From the NCBI GenBank assembly GCA_049976245.1, contig JBMFIQ010000039.1:1-18667 (forward strand): a stretch of DNA of 18,667 bases, given 5' to 3'. Under the pieces are notes generated by a model. That model saw only the letters and a program-made list of their open reading frames with translations. It was not told where the DNA came from and did no database searches. Positions 7,254 to 13,860 of the stretch are shown here, one piece after another; the first letter of the stretch is position 1; the number at the start of each line of letters is the position of its first letter. Both the position numbers and the translations under genes were made by a program. This DNA comes from Microbacter sp049976245. GTDB taxonomy: Bacteria > Bacteroidota > Bacteroidia > Bacteroidales > Paludibacteraceae.

Positions 7254-7517
7254 CTACGACGATGCTTCTTCTTTTTTGTCGTGTGAGTGATTTTTCTTTT
7301 TGTTGGGCTTAAACATGCTGAAAAACAGCCAACCTAAAATTGCTCCGTAAATGGTGCTGTTTACCGGGGATCCTGTAATGGGACAATGACCTGATGTACA
7401 TCCCACTTTGAGCCAGTAAATGTAGCCTGCTATCCCACCCAATACAATGCCGATAAGGTTGAGATAATTATTTTTCCAAAATTTTTTAAGCCATTGGCTC
7501 AACGATGTCTTTTTCAT
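7254..7517 (-). CDS. DUF6132 family small membrane protein
   Basis: 87 residues. Two transmembrane helices (about 19-39 and 55-69) flank a short loop carrying the conserved GCTSGHCPITGSP segment with Cys 40 and Cys 45. The C-terminus is Lys/His-rich. This matches my memory of the DUF6132 family. The two loop cysteines in a membrane protein next to a periplasmic thioredoxin suggest thiol-disulfide relay or metal handling, but that is inference. The gene sits between the MarR regulator (71 bp upstream) and the thioredoxin (117 bp downstream), all on the same strand. Confidence 0.8.
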   Translation of the reverse strand: MKKTSLSQWLKKFWKNNYLNLIGIVLGGIAGYIYWLKVGCTSGHCPITGSPVNSTIYGAILGWLFFSMFKPNKKKNHSHDKKEEASS

Positions 7518-7588
7518 CCGGGCATATTTTGTTTGAAATGATTAGAACAATCTGTTTTTTACAAATCAATGAATATCAATTTTTTTGA

Positions 7589-7936
7589 TTAAAAAAACAA
7601 TGCTTTCACTCCTTCAGGCATTTCAGGCTGATAAGCTTTGATGGCTTGCAGGATGGTTTGTCCTTTGGTTGAAAGCAAAAAAAACATATTTCTTTTGTCG
7701 GTCTTTCCCAATGTTCGTTCAATGAGGTTTTTGTCTTCGAGAGATTTCAAAATTTTCGATGTTTGCGAGCATTGAAGGTTGCTGGTTTCGGCAATTTCCG
7801 ATGCGCACAACGTTTTGCCGTCCAATGAACACAACACAATGGCTTCATTCAGCGTTAATCCATACTTCGAAGCAAATTCTTTTTCGCACTGATTAATTAC
7901 TTTATTAATGTTTTTTAAAGTATAAATGCAATTCAC
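7589..7936 (-). CDS. MarR-family winged-helix regulator, cysteine-rich
   Basis: 115 residues, shorter than typical MarR proteins (about 140). The winged helix runs from about 24 to 95: helix-turn-helix around ASEIAETSNLQCSQTSKILKSL (44-66), then IERTLGKTDKRN in the wing with the conserved Asp-Lys-Arg. The C-terminal dimerisation helix is brief. Five cysteines fall in the first 56 residues (3, 17, 36, 44, 56) and none later, which suggests thiol-based sensing. The DUF6132 and thioredoxin genes downstream fit such a redox role. A good promoter and a dyad that could be its own operator lie upstream (7997-8064), which would make it autoregulated. The effector is not known. Confidence 0.85.
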   Translation of the reverse strand: MNCIYTLKNINKVINQCEKEFASKYGLTLNEAIVLCSLDGKTLCASEIAETSNLQCSQTSKILKSLEDKNLIERTLGKTDKRNMFFLLSTKGQTILQAIKAYQPEMPEGVKALFF

Positions 7937-7996
7937 GAGAAAAAAATTGAATGAATGAACAGACTATTTCATTTTTTTGGGAGCTGTTCTTGATTC

Positions 7997-8016
7997 TAAC
8001 GTTTGCTGTACAGTTA
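7997..8016. promoter_or_regulatory. Candidate operator dyad for the MarR regulator
   Basis: TAAC and GTTA half-sites (7997-8000 and 8013-8016) flank 12 bp. The extended halves match imperfectly. The site lies just downstream of the MarR gene's -7 box, where a bound repressor would block transcription. No second copy was found to confirm it. Confidence 0.3.
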
Positions 8017-8034
8017 ATCCCTAAAAAACTGATG

Positions 8035-8064
8035 CAAAGATAGGTATTTATTTTATTGATTCAA
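8035..8064 (-). promoter_or_regulatory. Bacteroidota-type promoter of the MarR-DUF6132-thioredoxin operon
   Basis: On the minus strand the perfect -7 box TATCTTTG (8042-8035) is preceded, after a 19-nt spacer, by TTG (8064-8062) as the -33 element. This matches the Bacteroides consensus TTTG ... TAnnTTTG. The leader to the MarR ATG would be roughly 90 nt. Confidence 0.65.
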
Positions 8065-8142
8065 TATTTTCTTTTGGAAATTATTTATTTATAACAATTA
8101 CTCACTCCTTCGATTCAAGCAAATAGTCATTAAAATGTTGAA

Positions 8143-8598
8143 TTATTGATTATTGAGAATTTGTTTTACTTTTTCTGAGATGGATTTACCGTCAGCTTTT
8201 CCGTTTAATTGTTTGCTGGCCACGCCCATGACTTTGCCAAAATCTTTGATGTCTGATGCGCCAACTTGGGCAATGATGGCACGAAGTGCTGTTCCCAATT
8301 CTTCTTCAGTGAGTGATTTTGGCAAAAATGTTTCAATGATGGCTGCTTCAGCCAATTCATTTTCGGCCAATTCGGGGCGTTGTTGTTCCTGAAAAATGGT
8401 GGCACTTTCTTTTCGTTGTTTTACCATTTTCTGCAAAATCTTCATGGCTACTTCATCTGAAAGTTCGCCGTCTGAACCTTTAGCTGTTTTGGCTTCCAAA
8501 AATTCTTTCTTTACGCCACGTAAGGCTTCTAACCGGATTTTATCTTTAGCTAACATGGCTTTTTTGATCTCTTCGCTGATGGTTTCAAATAGATTCAT
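8143..8598 (-). CDS. GatB/YqeY domain protein
   Basis: 151 residues, the full length expected for the stand-alone YqeY family. The helical N-terminal half contains KDKIRLEALRGVKKEF (about 18-33). The C-terminal half carries the conserved IIETFLPKSLTEEEL (about 85-99) and DFGKVMGVASKQLNGKADGKSISEKVKQIL (about 117-146). The domain resembles the tRNA-binding tail of GatB, but the role of the stand-alone protein is not well defined; a link to tRNA-dependent amidation is only suspected. It starts 27 bp after the ftsZ stop, an adjacency common in Bacteroidales, and is probably the last gene of the ftsQAZ transcript. Confidence 0.92.
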   Translation of the reverse strand: MNLFETISEEIKKAMLAKDKIRLEALRGVKKEFLEAKTAKGSDGELSDEVAMKILQKMVKQRKESATIFQEQQRPELAENELAEAAIIETFLPKSLTEEELGTALRAIIAQVGASDIKDFGKVMGVASKQLNGKADGKSISEKVKQILNNQ

Positions 8599-8625
8599 AG
8601 AGATATTTTGTTATGATTGTTCAAC

Positions 8626-9903
8626 TTATTTTTTTCGTTGATAAGCAGGAATGTTTTCTAATTTTGAAAGGGTTTCGTCATCATCCATGTCTTCCAATTG
8701 AAGTGTGAATAATGGTTTTTGTTGTGAAAAAGGCTTATTTACGTTCTTTTTTTCAACCGGAGAAGCCTTTGTTTGAGGTTTGGAGGCCATTGTAACAGAT
8801 GGTTTAGGTGCTTCATCGGTAAATTGAATTTGTGCTTCGGTCTGTGTTTGTGTGGGTTGAGGGGTTGATTTACGGATGATTCTTAGCTCGTCAATGTTTT
8901 TATCGCCAATCATGTCTGGAATTTGATCCACTTCAAAACCAGTTGCAATGATGGTGATTTTCACTTTTTCTTGCAGTCCATCTTCGAAACTTGCCCCCCA
9001 AATGACTTCGATATCCGAGCCGGTGGTTTCCATAAATTGATTGATTTCCGACACTTCTTCCATTTTTACGGGAACGGTGGTAGAGCAATAGACGTTCAAC
9101 AAAATCTTTTTTGCGCCCCGAATGTCGCTGTTGTTCAAAAGCGGCGAATGTAATGCATCTTCAATGGCTTTTGAAACACGGTTTTCACCTTCGGCAAATC
9201 CTGTGTTCATGATGGCAACGCCACCATCTTTCATGATGGTGTACACATCGGCAAAATCAACGTTGATATAACCGGGTACGGTGATAATTTCAGCAATTCC
9301 CTTGGCTGCATTGGTTAACACATCGTCAGCTCGTGCAAAGGCATTGGGCAGCTCCAAATCAGGATAAATCAGGCTTAATTTCTCATTGTTGATTACCAAG
9401 AGGGCATCTACGTATTTGGCCATTTCATCAACGCCTTCCAAAGCTTGAGCAATTTTCTTTTTGCCTTCGAATGCAAATGGAATGGTGACAATGCCAACGG
9501 TTAGAATACCTAGTTCTTTGGCTACTTTAGCCACCACCGGTGCTGCTCCGGTTCCGGTTCCTCCACCCATGCCGGCAGTGATAAAGGCCATTTTGGTATT
9601 GGATTTCAAAACTTTTTCAATTTCTTCAATCGATTCTAAAGCAGCTTCACGTGCACGTTCAGGGCGGCCGCCTGCACCAAGTCCTTCAGTGGTTTTGGCT
9701 CCTAATTGAATTTTAATCGGAACGGGCGATTTTTGAAGAGCCTGATTGTCGGTGTTGCAGACGACAAAAGTAACATCGGTGATTCCTCGATGAAACATGT
9801 GATTGACCGCATTGCTTCCGCCTCCGCCAACGCCAATCACTTTAATGATGGAAGTGTCTCCTACGGGGAGTGCAAAGTCAATTAAATGATTATCTGGTTC
9901 CAT
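8626..9903 (-). CDS. ftsZ: Cell division protein FtsZ
   Basis: 425 residues. The tubulin-like GTPase core has KVIGVGGGGSNAVNHM (21-36), the signature GGGTGTG (113-119) and the T7 catalytic loop NVDFADV (214-220), whose Asp completes the neighbouring subunit's active site. A Gln/Thr/Lys-rich variable linker (about 345-400) leads to the conserved C-terminal peptide NIPAYQRKK, the site that docks on FtsA and other tethers. It polymerises into the Z-ring at midcell. The gene order ftsQ-ftsA-ftsZ-yqeY is standard for Bacteroidales; ftsA ends 86 bp upstream. Confidence 0.98.
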   Translation of the reverse strand: MEPDNHLIDFALPVGDTSIIKVIGVGGGGSNAVNHMFHRGITDVTFVVCNTDNQALQKSPVPIKIQLGAKTTEGLGAGGRPERAREAALESIEEIEKVLKSNTKMAFITAGMGGGTGTGAAPVVAKVAKELGILTVGIVTIPFAFEGKKKIAQALEGVDEMAKYVDALLVINNEKLSLIYPDLELPNAFARADDVLTNAAKGIAEIITVPGYINVDFADVYTIMKDGGVAIMNTGFAEGENRVSKAIEDALHSPLLNNSDIRGAKKILLNVYCSTTVPVKMEEVSEINQFMETTGSDIEVIWGASFEDGLQEKVKITIIATGFEVDQIPDMIGDKNIDELRIIRKSTPQPTQTQTEAQIQFTDEAPKPSVTMASKPQTKASPVEKKNVNKPFSQQKPLFTLQLEDMDDDETLSKLENIPAYQRKK

Positions 9904-9989
9904 AATTCATTGCTCAAAATGTTAAGTATAAAATGCTCAATATTGGTTCTTTATAATTTTTTTTCGGTGTTGTAAAGCATTGGAAAAGG

Positions 9990-11246
9990 CTAACTTTCAA
10001 AAAATATTTCAAAGCTGTCGCCCAACTTTTTTTTTATTTCTGAAAAGGTACGTTTAATCTTAGGTTCTTTTTTGTTTTTGTTTTTACCTTGTTCCATTTC
10101 GTGATAAAGACAATCCTGATTGGCCGCAAGTAAAAGGCTGACAACAGGAGCATAGGCAATGTCGTGATAAAGCGGGGAAGCTCCATCTGCTAAAAACTGA
10201 CTGTGTGACGCATAACGAACAGGCATTTTAAGTTTGTTTTGCAAATACTGATCTATATTTTTCAATTTTGATGCAGTTCCCGAAATAACCAAGCCCGATC
10301 CTAACTGATCTGAAACTCTCGATCGCAGAATGGCTTTCCAAACCGCATCCACGATTTCTTCCATTCTTGCTTCAATGATCATATTCAATGTTTTAACCTG
10401 AACTTTCATCACTTGATTTTCATCTGTTTCCGAACGAATCACCAATTGTTTGGAAGCCATTTCGGGAGTGGGATTTAGATCGCCTATTTTAATTGTGATT
10501 TCTTCAGCGAGTGATCGCGGAATATCCAAAGACATCAGATCCTGCACAATGTTTCTTTTCCCTAAAGGCAAAACCCATAAATATCGCATGAATTGATGAT
10601 GATATACCACGATGGAGGTACAACTGTCGCCAAAATCGACCAAAACACAACCTTGATCTTTTTCATTTTTGGAGAGCAACATGTCGGCTGTTGCAATGAG
10701 TTGAAGCTCGGAATTTGCAATGATGAACCCTGTACGGTCAAAGCATCGTGAAAGATTTTCTTTCAATTCAGGTTTCCCAACAACAACCCGATAGTTGACG
10801 TTAATGGTTTGGCAATTGCAGCCCATAGGATTGATTTCTATTTCGTTGTCGATAGAAATTTCCTGTTGATAAATACCGTAGATTTTCCCTGTTTCCAGTT
10901 CAGCTTCGTTCATCTCCTTTTCGATGTCATTGAGGATCTCGGGGGATACGACAGTGGCATGTGTAAATGAACGTTGTATGGTTGTGTTGAACGTTTTCAG
11001 TGAACGCCCGTTATAGCCAACATATACGCTTGTAATCTTTTTGTTGATTCGATTTTCCAGCAATTCTAAGGTTTTTTTTACTACAAATCCGGCTTCACTC
11101 GGATTGACGATTTCGCCATATTTTACCCCTTCGGAATTTTTTCGTTCAGAGTCTAAGATGATAAGTTGGCCTTCGTCGTTTTTTCGCGCTGCTACGGCAG
11201 TAGTGTAATCGCTGTCAATGGTTAAAGCAATATATACAGGTTGCAT
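9990..11246 (-). CDS. ftsA: Cell division protein FtsA
   Basis: 418 residues with the actin-like fold. The phosphate-1-type loop LVDFGDSCTSIVVY lies at 202-215, and the 1C domain falls in the middle of the N-terminal half with GYNGRSLKT at 77-85. The C-terminal amphipathic helix (about 398-418, rich in Lys and Phe, ending FEIFFES) is the membrane-targeting sequence. FtsA tethers FtsZ filaments to the inner membrane and recruits later division proteins. A Cys-rich GCNC at 142-145 is unusual but of unknown meaning. The start lies 12 bp after the ftsQ stop, so the two are probably coupled. Confidence 0.96.
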   Translation of the reverse strand: MQPVYIALTIDSDYTTAVAARKNDEGQLIILDSERKNSEGVKYGEIVNPSEAGFVVKKTLELLENRINKKITSVYVGYNGRSLKTFNTTIQRSFTHATVVSPEILNDIEKEMNEAELETGKIYGIYQQEISIDNEIEINPMGCNCQTINVNYRVVVGKPELKENLSRCFDRTGFIIANSELQLIATADMLLSKNEKDQGCVLVDFGDSCTSIVVYHHQFMRYLWVLPLGKRNIVQDLMSLDIPRSLAEEITIKIGDLNPTPEMASKQLVIRSETDENQVMKVQVKTLNMIIEARMEEIVDAVWKAILRSRVSDQLGSGLVISGTASKLKNIDQYLQNKLKMPVRYASHSQFLADGASPLYHDIAYAPVVSLLLAANQDCLYHEMEQGKNKNKKEPKIKRTFSEIKKKLGDSFEIFFES

Positions 11247-11258
11247 GATTATTCCGGT

Positions 11259-12035
11259 TTAATGTTTAATTTCAGCCGATACGTTTTCAGCCGTGGTTTC
11301 TTTTTTGGTACAAATGACTCGGTCTTTGTATTGCAAATCAATGTAGGAGTAACGGTTCCATCCAACATGATTCAATGCTTGTTGATAGAAAACCATCAGT
11401 TTGTCCATTTTTTGTTGATATCGATCAATGGTGCCCAGCCGAATGATGCAATCGCCCAAACGTGGCACCAATTCAATGATTGAATCGTTTTGAAAATAAA
11501 TTTGTTCTATTTGTGCATTCCAAAAAGGATCTTGGTGAATGTAACTAATCATTGGGAAAAACTTATTTTGAACCAAGCTGTCGTTCACGTTGCCTGACAC
11601 AATGGGTACTAAAGCGGTGCGTTCTCCTCCAACGGGAAGTTTATGACCTGATTCGTCCAAGTAATAATTCGTTTTTCCCATGATTTCAACCACCGGATGT
11701 CGTTGCCACACTTTAATTTTAACTTGATGATTGGGAGTCTTGTAACATTCCATTCGAGCAACATAAGGATTTTGTAAAATGTATTGATTGATGGTTGGCA
11801 ACGAAATGTTTGTCATATGTTCTCCCAGCATTTTGATGCCTTTGTTTTTTAATAATTGACGTAAATTTTCCACGGTAACAAAATGATAGTCTGCACTATC
11901 CATGATTTCAATCGTGACTTTGGAGCAAACAGCGTTTTTTGATTTTTGTGCAGAAAACATGGCTATGGCCGTGATGATGCCGATGACGGCTATGCAACCA
12001 ACCAAAATGCCCATGACTTTCCACGAAATTTTCAT
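11259..12035 (-). CDS. ftsQ: Cell division protein FtsQ (DivIB family)
   Basis: 258 residues. A short cytoplasmic N-terminus and one transmembrane helix (7-27) are followed by a POTRA-like region (about 38-108, including VTVENLRQLLKNKGIKMLG and NPYVARMECYK) and an FtsQ beta domain ending near YSYIDLQYKDRVIC. Position before ftsA supports the call, because the sequence itself is weakly conserved in this phylum. It would scaffold FtsL/FtsB and septal peptidoglycan synthesis in the periplasm. Its start codon is the near ATG of repeat copy D. In most Bacteroidales murC lies directly upstream; here it does not. Confidence 0.9.
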   Translation of the reverse strand: MKISWKVMGILVGCIAVIGIITAIAMFSAQKSKNAVCSKVTIEIMDSADYHFVTVENLRQLLKNKGIKMLGEHMTNISLPTINQYILQNPYVARMECYKTPNHQVKIKVWQRHPVVEIMGKTNYYLDESGHKLPVGGERTALVPIVSGNVNDSLVQNKFFPMISYIHQDPFWNAQIEQIYFQNDSIIELVPRLGDCIIRLGTIDRYQQKMDKLMVFYQQALNHVGWNRYSYIDLQYKDRVICTKKETTAENVSAEIKH

Positions 12036-12127
12036 ACGTCTATTTTTATTTTTAACGTTAAGGATTTAAGGAACTCGCCAATATATTGATTTTATTGAAT
12101 ATAAATCTTTTCTATAGCTCGTTTCAT
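12030..12127 (-). repeat. Start-codon-docked repeat, copy D (upstream of ftsQ)
   Basis: Complete at both ends: ATGAAACGAGC at 12127 and the ftsQ ATGAAA at 12035. From the start codon outward it is identical to copy A for 49 nt. It then differs strongly through the middle (about 12081-12115) and matches again at the far end. Total length equals copy A, so the reading frame is kept, but the far-ATG frame stops after 11 codons (MKRAIEKIYIQ). Without that stop it would reach KIKIDV and the ATGA overlap as in copy A. Confidence 0.9.
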
Positions 12128-12289
12128 GTGTAAAAACAGTTTCGAATTTTGATTTGTCTGTTTATGAATTTGTGTTGATGCTTTTCGACGGAACAACTGT
12201 TTTTTATTTTTTTCAATGCAATAAGACATGAAAAAAATGCTTTCCTGATCGATTTGACAACGGAAATGGACACTGTCGATTTTACTAAA

Positions 12290-12297
12290 CAAAGATA
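12290..12297 (-). promoter_or_regulatory. ftsQ: Candidate -7 box for ftsQ
   Basis: A perfect TATCTTTG on the minus strand, the same octamer as in the MarR promoter. No good TTTG is seen at the expected -33 position. A transcript from here would carry repeat copy D in a leader of about 250 nt. Confidence 0.4.
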
Positions 12298-12445
12298 GAA
12301 AAACTATTTTTATTGTAAGGGAAAAGAAGCGAAATGAATTGAATTTTATTTTCACTTTTGTGAAAAGTCATTGCTGTTTCGTAAGCAGCCATCATCCTAT
12401 TTTGATAAAGTTTTTCATGACCTGTAAGTCATTTTATAAATGAAG

Positions 12446-12481
12446 AAAATCATTCACATTCAAGGGAAACGGAATGATTTT
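12446..12481 (-). terminator. Candidate terminator of the bifunctional nuclease gene
   Basis: Perfect 10-nt arms AAAATCATTC (12446-12455) and GAATGATTTT (12472-12481) flank a 16-nt loop, 66 nt beyond the stop of the upstream gene. On the minus strand only four U residues follow, so termination may be weak. Confidence 0.4.
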
Positions 12482-12547
12482 AGACAAAAAATGACAACTA
12501 AATATTCAAAATTAGCCTGCCAAATTGCGTTTTTTAACGAGCTGAAG

Positions 12548-13138
12548 TTAAGGTGTTTGAGATTTTGATCGATTGTTGATCAAATCACGCAAACGAGCTG
12601 CTTCTTCATATTGTTCATTGGCAACAGCTTGTTTGAGTTGTTCCTGCAATTCTTCTAAAGTTGGTTCTATGTGTTCTTCTTCTTCTTCTTCTTCATGATG
12701 TGGCGTGATTTCCACATCTTCTTCAGTAACAAATTCAATGGCGTATTCATCAAAAATGGATTTTTCCATGTAAATGGGACATCCTACACGAACGGCAAGG
12801 GCAATGGCATCAGAAGTCCTGGCGTCAATGACCTCCGATTTTTCACTACTCGAAAGTAAGAGTTCGGAATAAAATATGCCGTTTTCGAAATGATGAATAT
12901 AGACCTCCGACAATTGAAGATTGAAAGACTCTAATACATTGATCATCAAATCATGCGTTAAAGGACGTGGAGGTTTAATGCCTTGCAGTTGAATTGCAAT
13001 GGCTTCGGCTTCCATTGGCCCAATGATGATGGTAACTCTGCGGTTGCCGTTTTCTTCTCCCAACAACAATGCAAAGGTTCTGACGGTTGTTTTGCTGCTG
13101 ATTAATCCTTGAACCGATATCTTAACGCGACTACTCAT
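12548..13138 (-). CDS. Bifunctional nuclease (BFN/DUF151) domain protein with C-terminal UVR motif
   Basis: 196 residues. The DUF151 domain spans about 1-140, with IIIGPMEAEAIAIQLQG (37-53) and the family hallmark DARTSDAIALAVRVGCPIY (105-123). An acidic run of seven Glu (149-155) encoded by a perfect seven-unit GAA tract separates it from a UvrB/UvrC-type coiled-coil motif (about 160-193, with QAVANEQYEEAARLRDLI). The family is named for a plant protein reported to have RNase and DNase activity; in Bacteroidales the substrate is not established, and the UVR motif suggests a protein-protein contact. It is a single-gene unit with a candidate -7 box 20 bp upstream. Confidence 0.9.
   Translation of the reverse strand: MSSRVKISVQGLISSKTTVRTFALLLGEENGNRRVTIIIGPMEAEAIAIQLQGIKPPRPLTHDLMINVLESFNLQLSEVYIHHFENGIFYSELLLSSSEKSEVIDARTSDAIALAVRVGCPIYMEKSIFDEYAIEFVTEEDVEITPHHEEEEEEEHIEPTLEELQEQLKQAVANEQYEEAARLRDLINNRSKSQTP
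12674..12694. repeat. Trinucleotide tract (TTC)7 / (GAA)7 within the BFN gene
   Basis: Seven perfect units encode Glu 149-155 in the linker between the BFN domain and the UVR motif. Unit gain or loss would keep the frame and only change linker length. Confidence 0.9.
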
Positions 13139-13157
13139 ATGCTTTCTTTTGTTATAG

Positions 13158-13165
13158 CAAATGTA
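13158..13165 (-). promoter_or_regulatory. Candidate -7 box of the BFN gene
   Basis: TACATTTG on the minus strand fits TAnnTTTG. It would give a very short leader of about 13-15 nt. No clear -33 TTTG is seen. Confidence 0.4.
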
Positions 13166-13310
13166 AATTTATTTTTGGAAAAAAGGATGCTTCGCCAAAT
13201 TTTTTTCCTGAAAAATGTGTTTTTTTATCTCCGGAATGGGCATGAACAAAAGTTTATGTGTTCTTAAAAAGTTCATTATCAAACATTCATCTTCTTCTTT
13301 AAAAACCAAA

Positions 13311-13339
13311 GAAGCTGTTTTGAAATCGAAAGCAGCTTC
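13311..13339 (-). terminator. Intrinsic terminator after ridA
   Basis: GAAGCTG (13311-13317) pairs with CAGCTTC (13333-13339), extended inward by TTTT/AAAG to an 11-bp stem around a 7-nt loop. On the minus strand a U-rich stretch (TTTGGTTTTT) follows directly. It lies 50 nt past the ridA stop and closes the serC-serA-ridA block. Confidence 0.65.
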
Positions 13340-13389
13340 CCTGACTAAAAAGATGGTGATTGCATGTAGGCAATTTTCAGCCGATTGAT

Positions 13390-13767
13390 TTATTTTGCAG
13401 CAACGGTTTCTATTTCTACCAGAGCTCCCAGCGGAAGTCCTTTGACTGCAAAAGCAGATCGGGCCGGAAAATTGTGGGTGTAAAATGTTTTATAAATCGT
13501 ATTGACTTCACCAAAATGTTGCATATCCGACAGAAATACAGTCGATTTAACCACATCGTCAGTGGTGTAACCAGCAGCTGTCAGAATGGCTTTGATGTTT
13601 TCAAACACTTGATGCGTTTGTTCAATAATTCCGCCTTCAACCAATGTGTTTGTTTTAGGATCAATAGGAATTTGTCCTGAAATGTATAATGTCCCGTTGA
13701 TTTCGACGGCCTGACTGTAAGGCCCAATGGCGGCCGGAGCATTTGGTGTGGAGATGATGCGTTTCAT
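13390..13767 (-). CDS. ridA: RidA family enamine/imine deaminase
   Basis: 125 residues, the usual length. Family landmarks are NAPAAIGPYSQAV (9-21), GTLYISGQIPIDP (25-37), the catalytic-pocket Arg 103 in FPARSAF, and the closing VEIETVA with Glu 118/120. RidA hydrolyses reactive enamines such as 2-aminoacrylate, made by PLP enzymes acting on serine and threonine, and so protects PLP enzymes. Its place directly after serC and serA fits that job. The start codon is the near ATG of repeat copy E; the far ATG lies only 2 nt after the serA stop. A Rid2/TdcF-like assignment is possible, but the Arg and length fit RidA proper. Confidence 0.93.
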   Translation of the reverse strand: MKRIISTPNAPAAIGPYSQAVEINGTLYISGQIPIDPKTNTLVEGGIIEQTHQVFENIKAILTAAGYTTDDVVKSTVFLSDMQHFGEVNTIYKTFYTHNFPARSAFAVKGLPLGALVEIETVAAK

Positions 13768-13858
13768 ACGTCTATTTTAATTTTTAACGCTAAGGATGTG
13801 TGGAATTCGCCAAAATAGTCATTTCTTGAGCATAAGCTATTTTTATGGTTCGTTTCAT
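13762..13858 (-). repeat. ridA: Start-codon-docked repeat, copy E (between serA and ridA)
   Basis: Complete from ATGAAACGAACC (13858) to the ridA ATGAAA (13767). It occupies the whole serA-ridA gap except for 2 nt. It has the gtgtgga variant close to that of B and F, and one base fewer than copy A near the middle, so the far-ATG frame ends after 22 codons (MKRTIKIAYAQEM, then ending STHP). Another frame still reads through to KIKIDV and the ATGA overlap. Confidence 0.92.
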
Positions 13859-13860
13859 GT

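Larger units (their letters stand above)
12128..12547. other. Gene-poor region upstream of ftsQ
   Basis: Together with copy D this makes 512 bp without a convincing gene. An 87-codon minus-strand frame (12355-12092) starts MKIKFNSFRFF but ends inside the repeat, contains a promoter box and resembles nothing I recognise. It may be a decayed remnant. The stretch also holds a probable ftsQ promoter (12290-12297) and a hairpin (12446-12481). Confidence 0.55.

Noticed and set aside
8122..8133. aatagtcat near the yqeY-like gene end, as in the repeat
   Set aside because: A nine-base match without the rest of the element is expected by chance in this AT-rich sequence.
12092..12355. 87-codon minus-strand frame upstream of ftsQ
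   Set aside because: It runs into repeat copy D, where it ends with the repeat's own MKRAIEK... frame; it contains a perfect -7 box, is rich in Lys/Ser/Phe as expected of AT-rich noncoding DNA, and matches no family I know.
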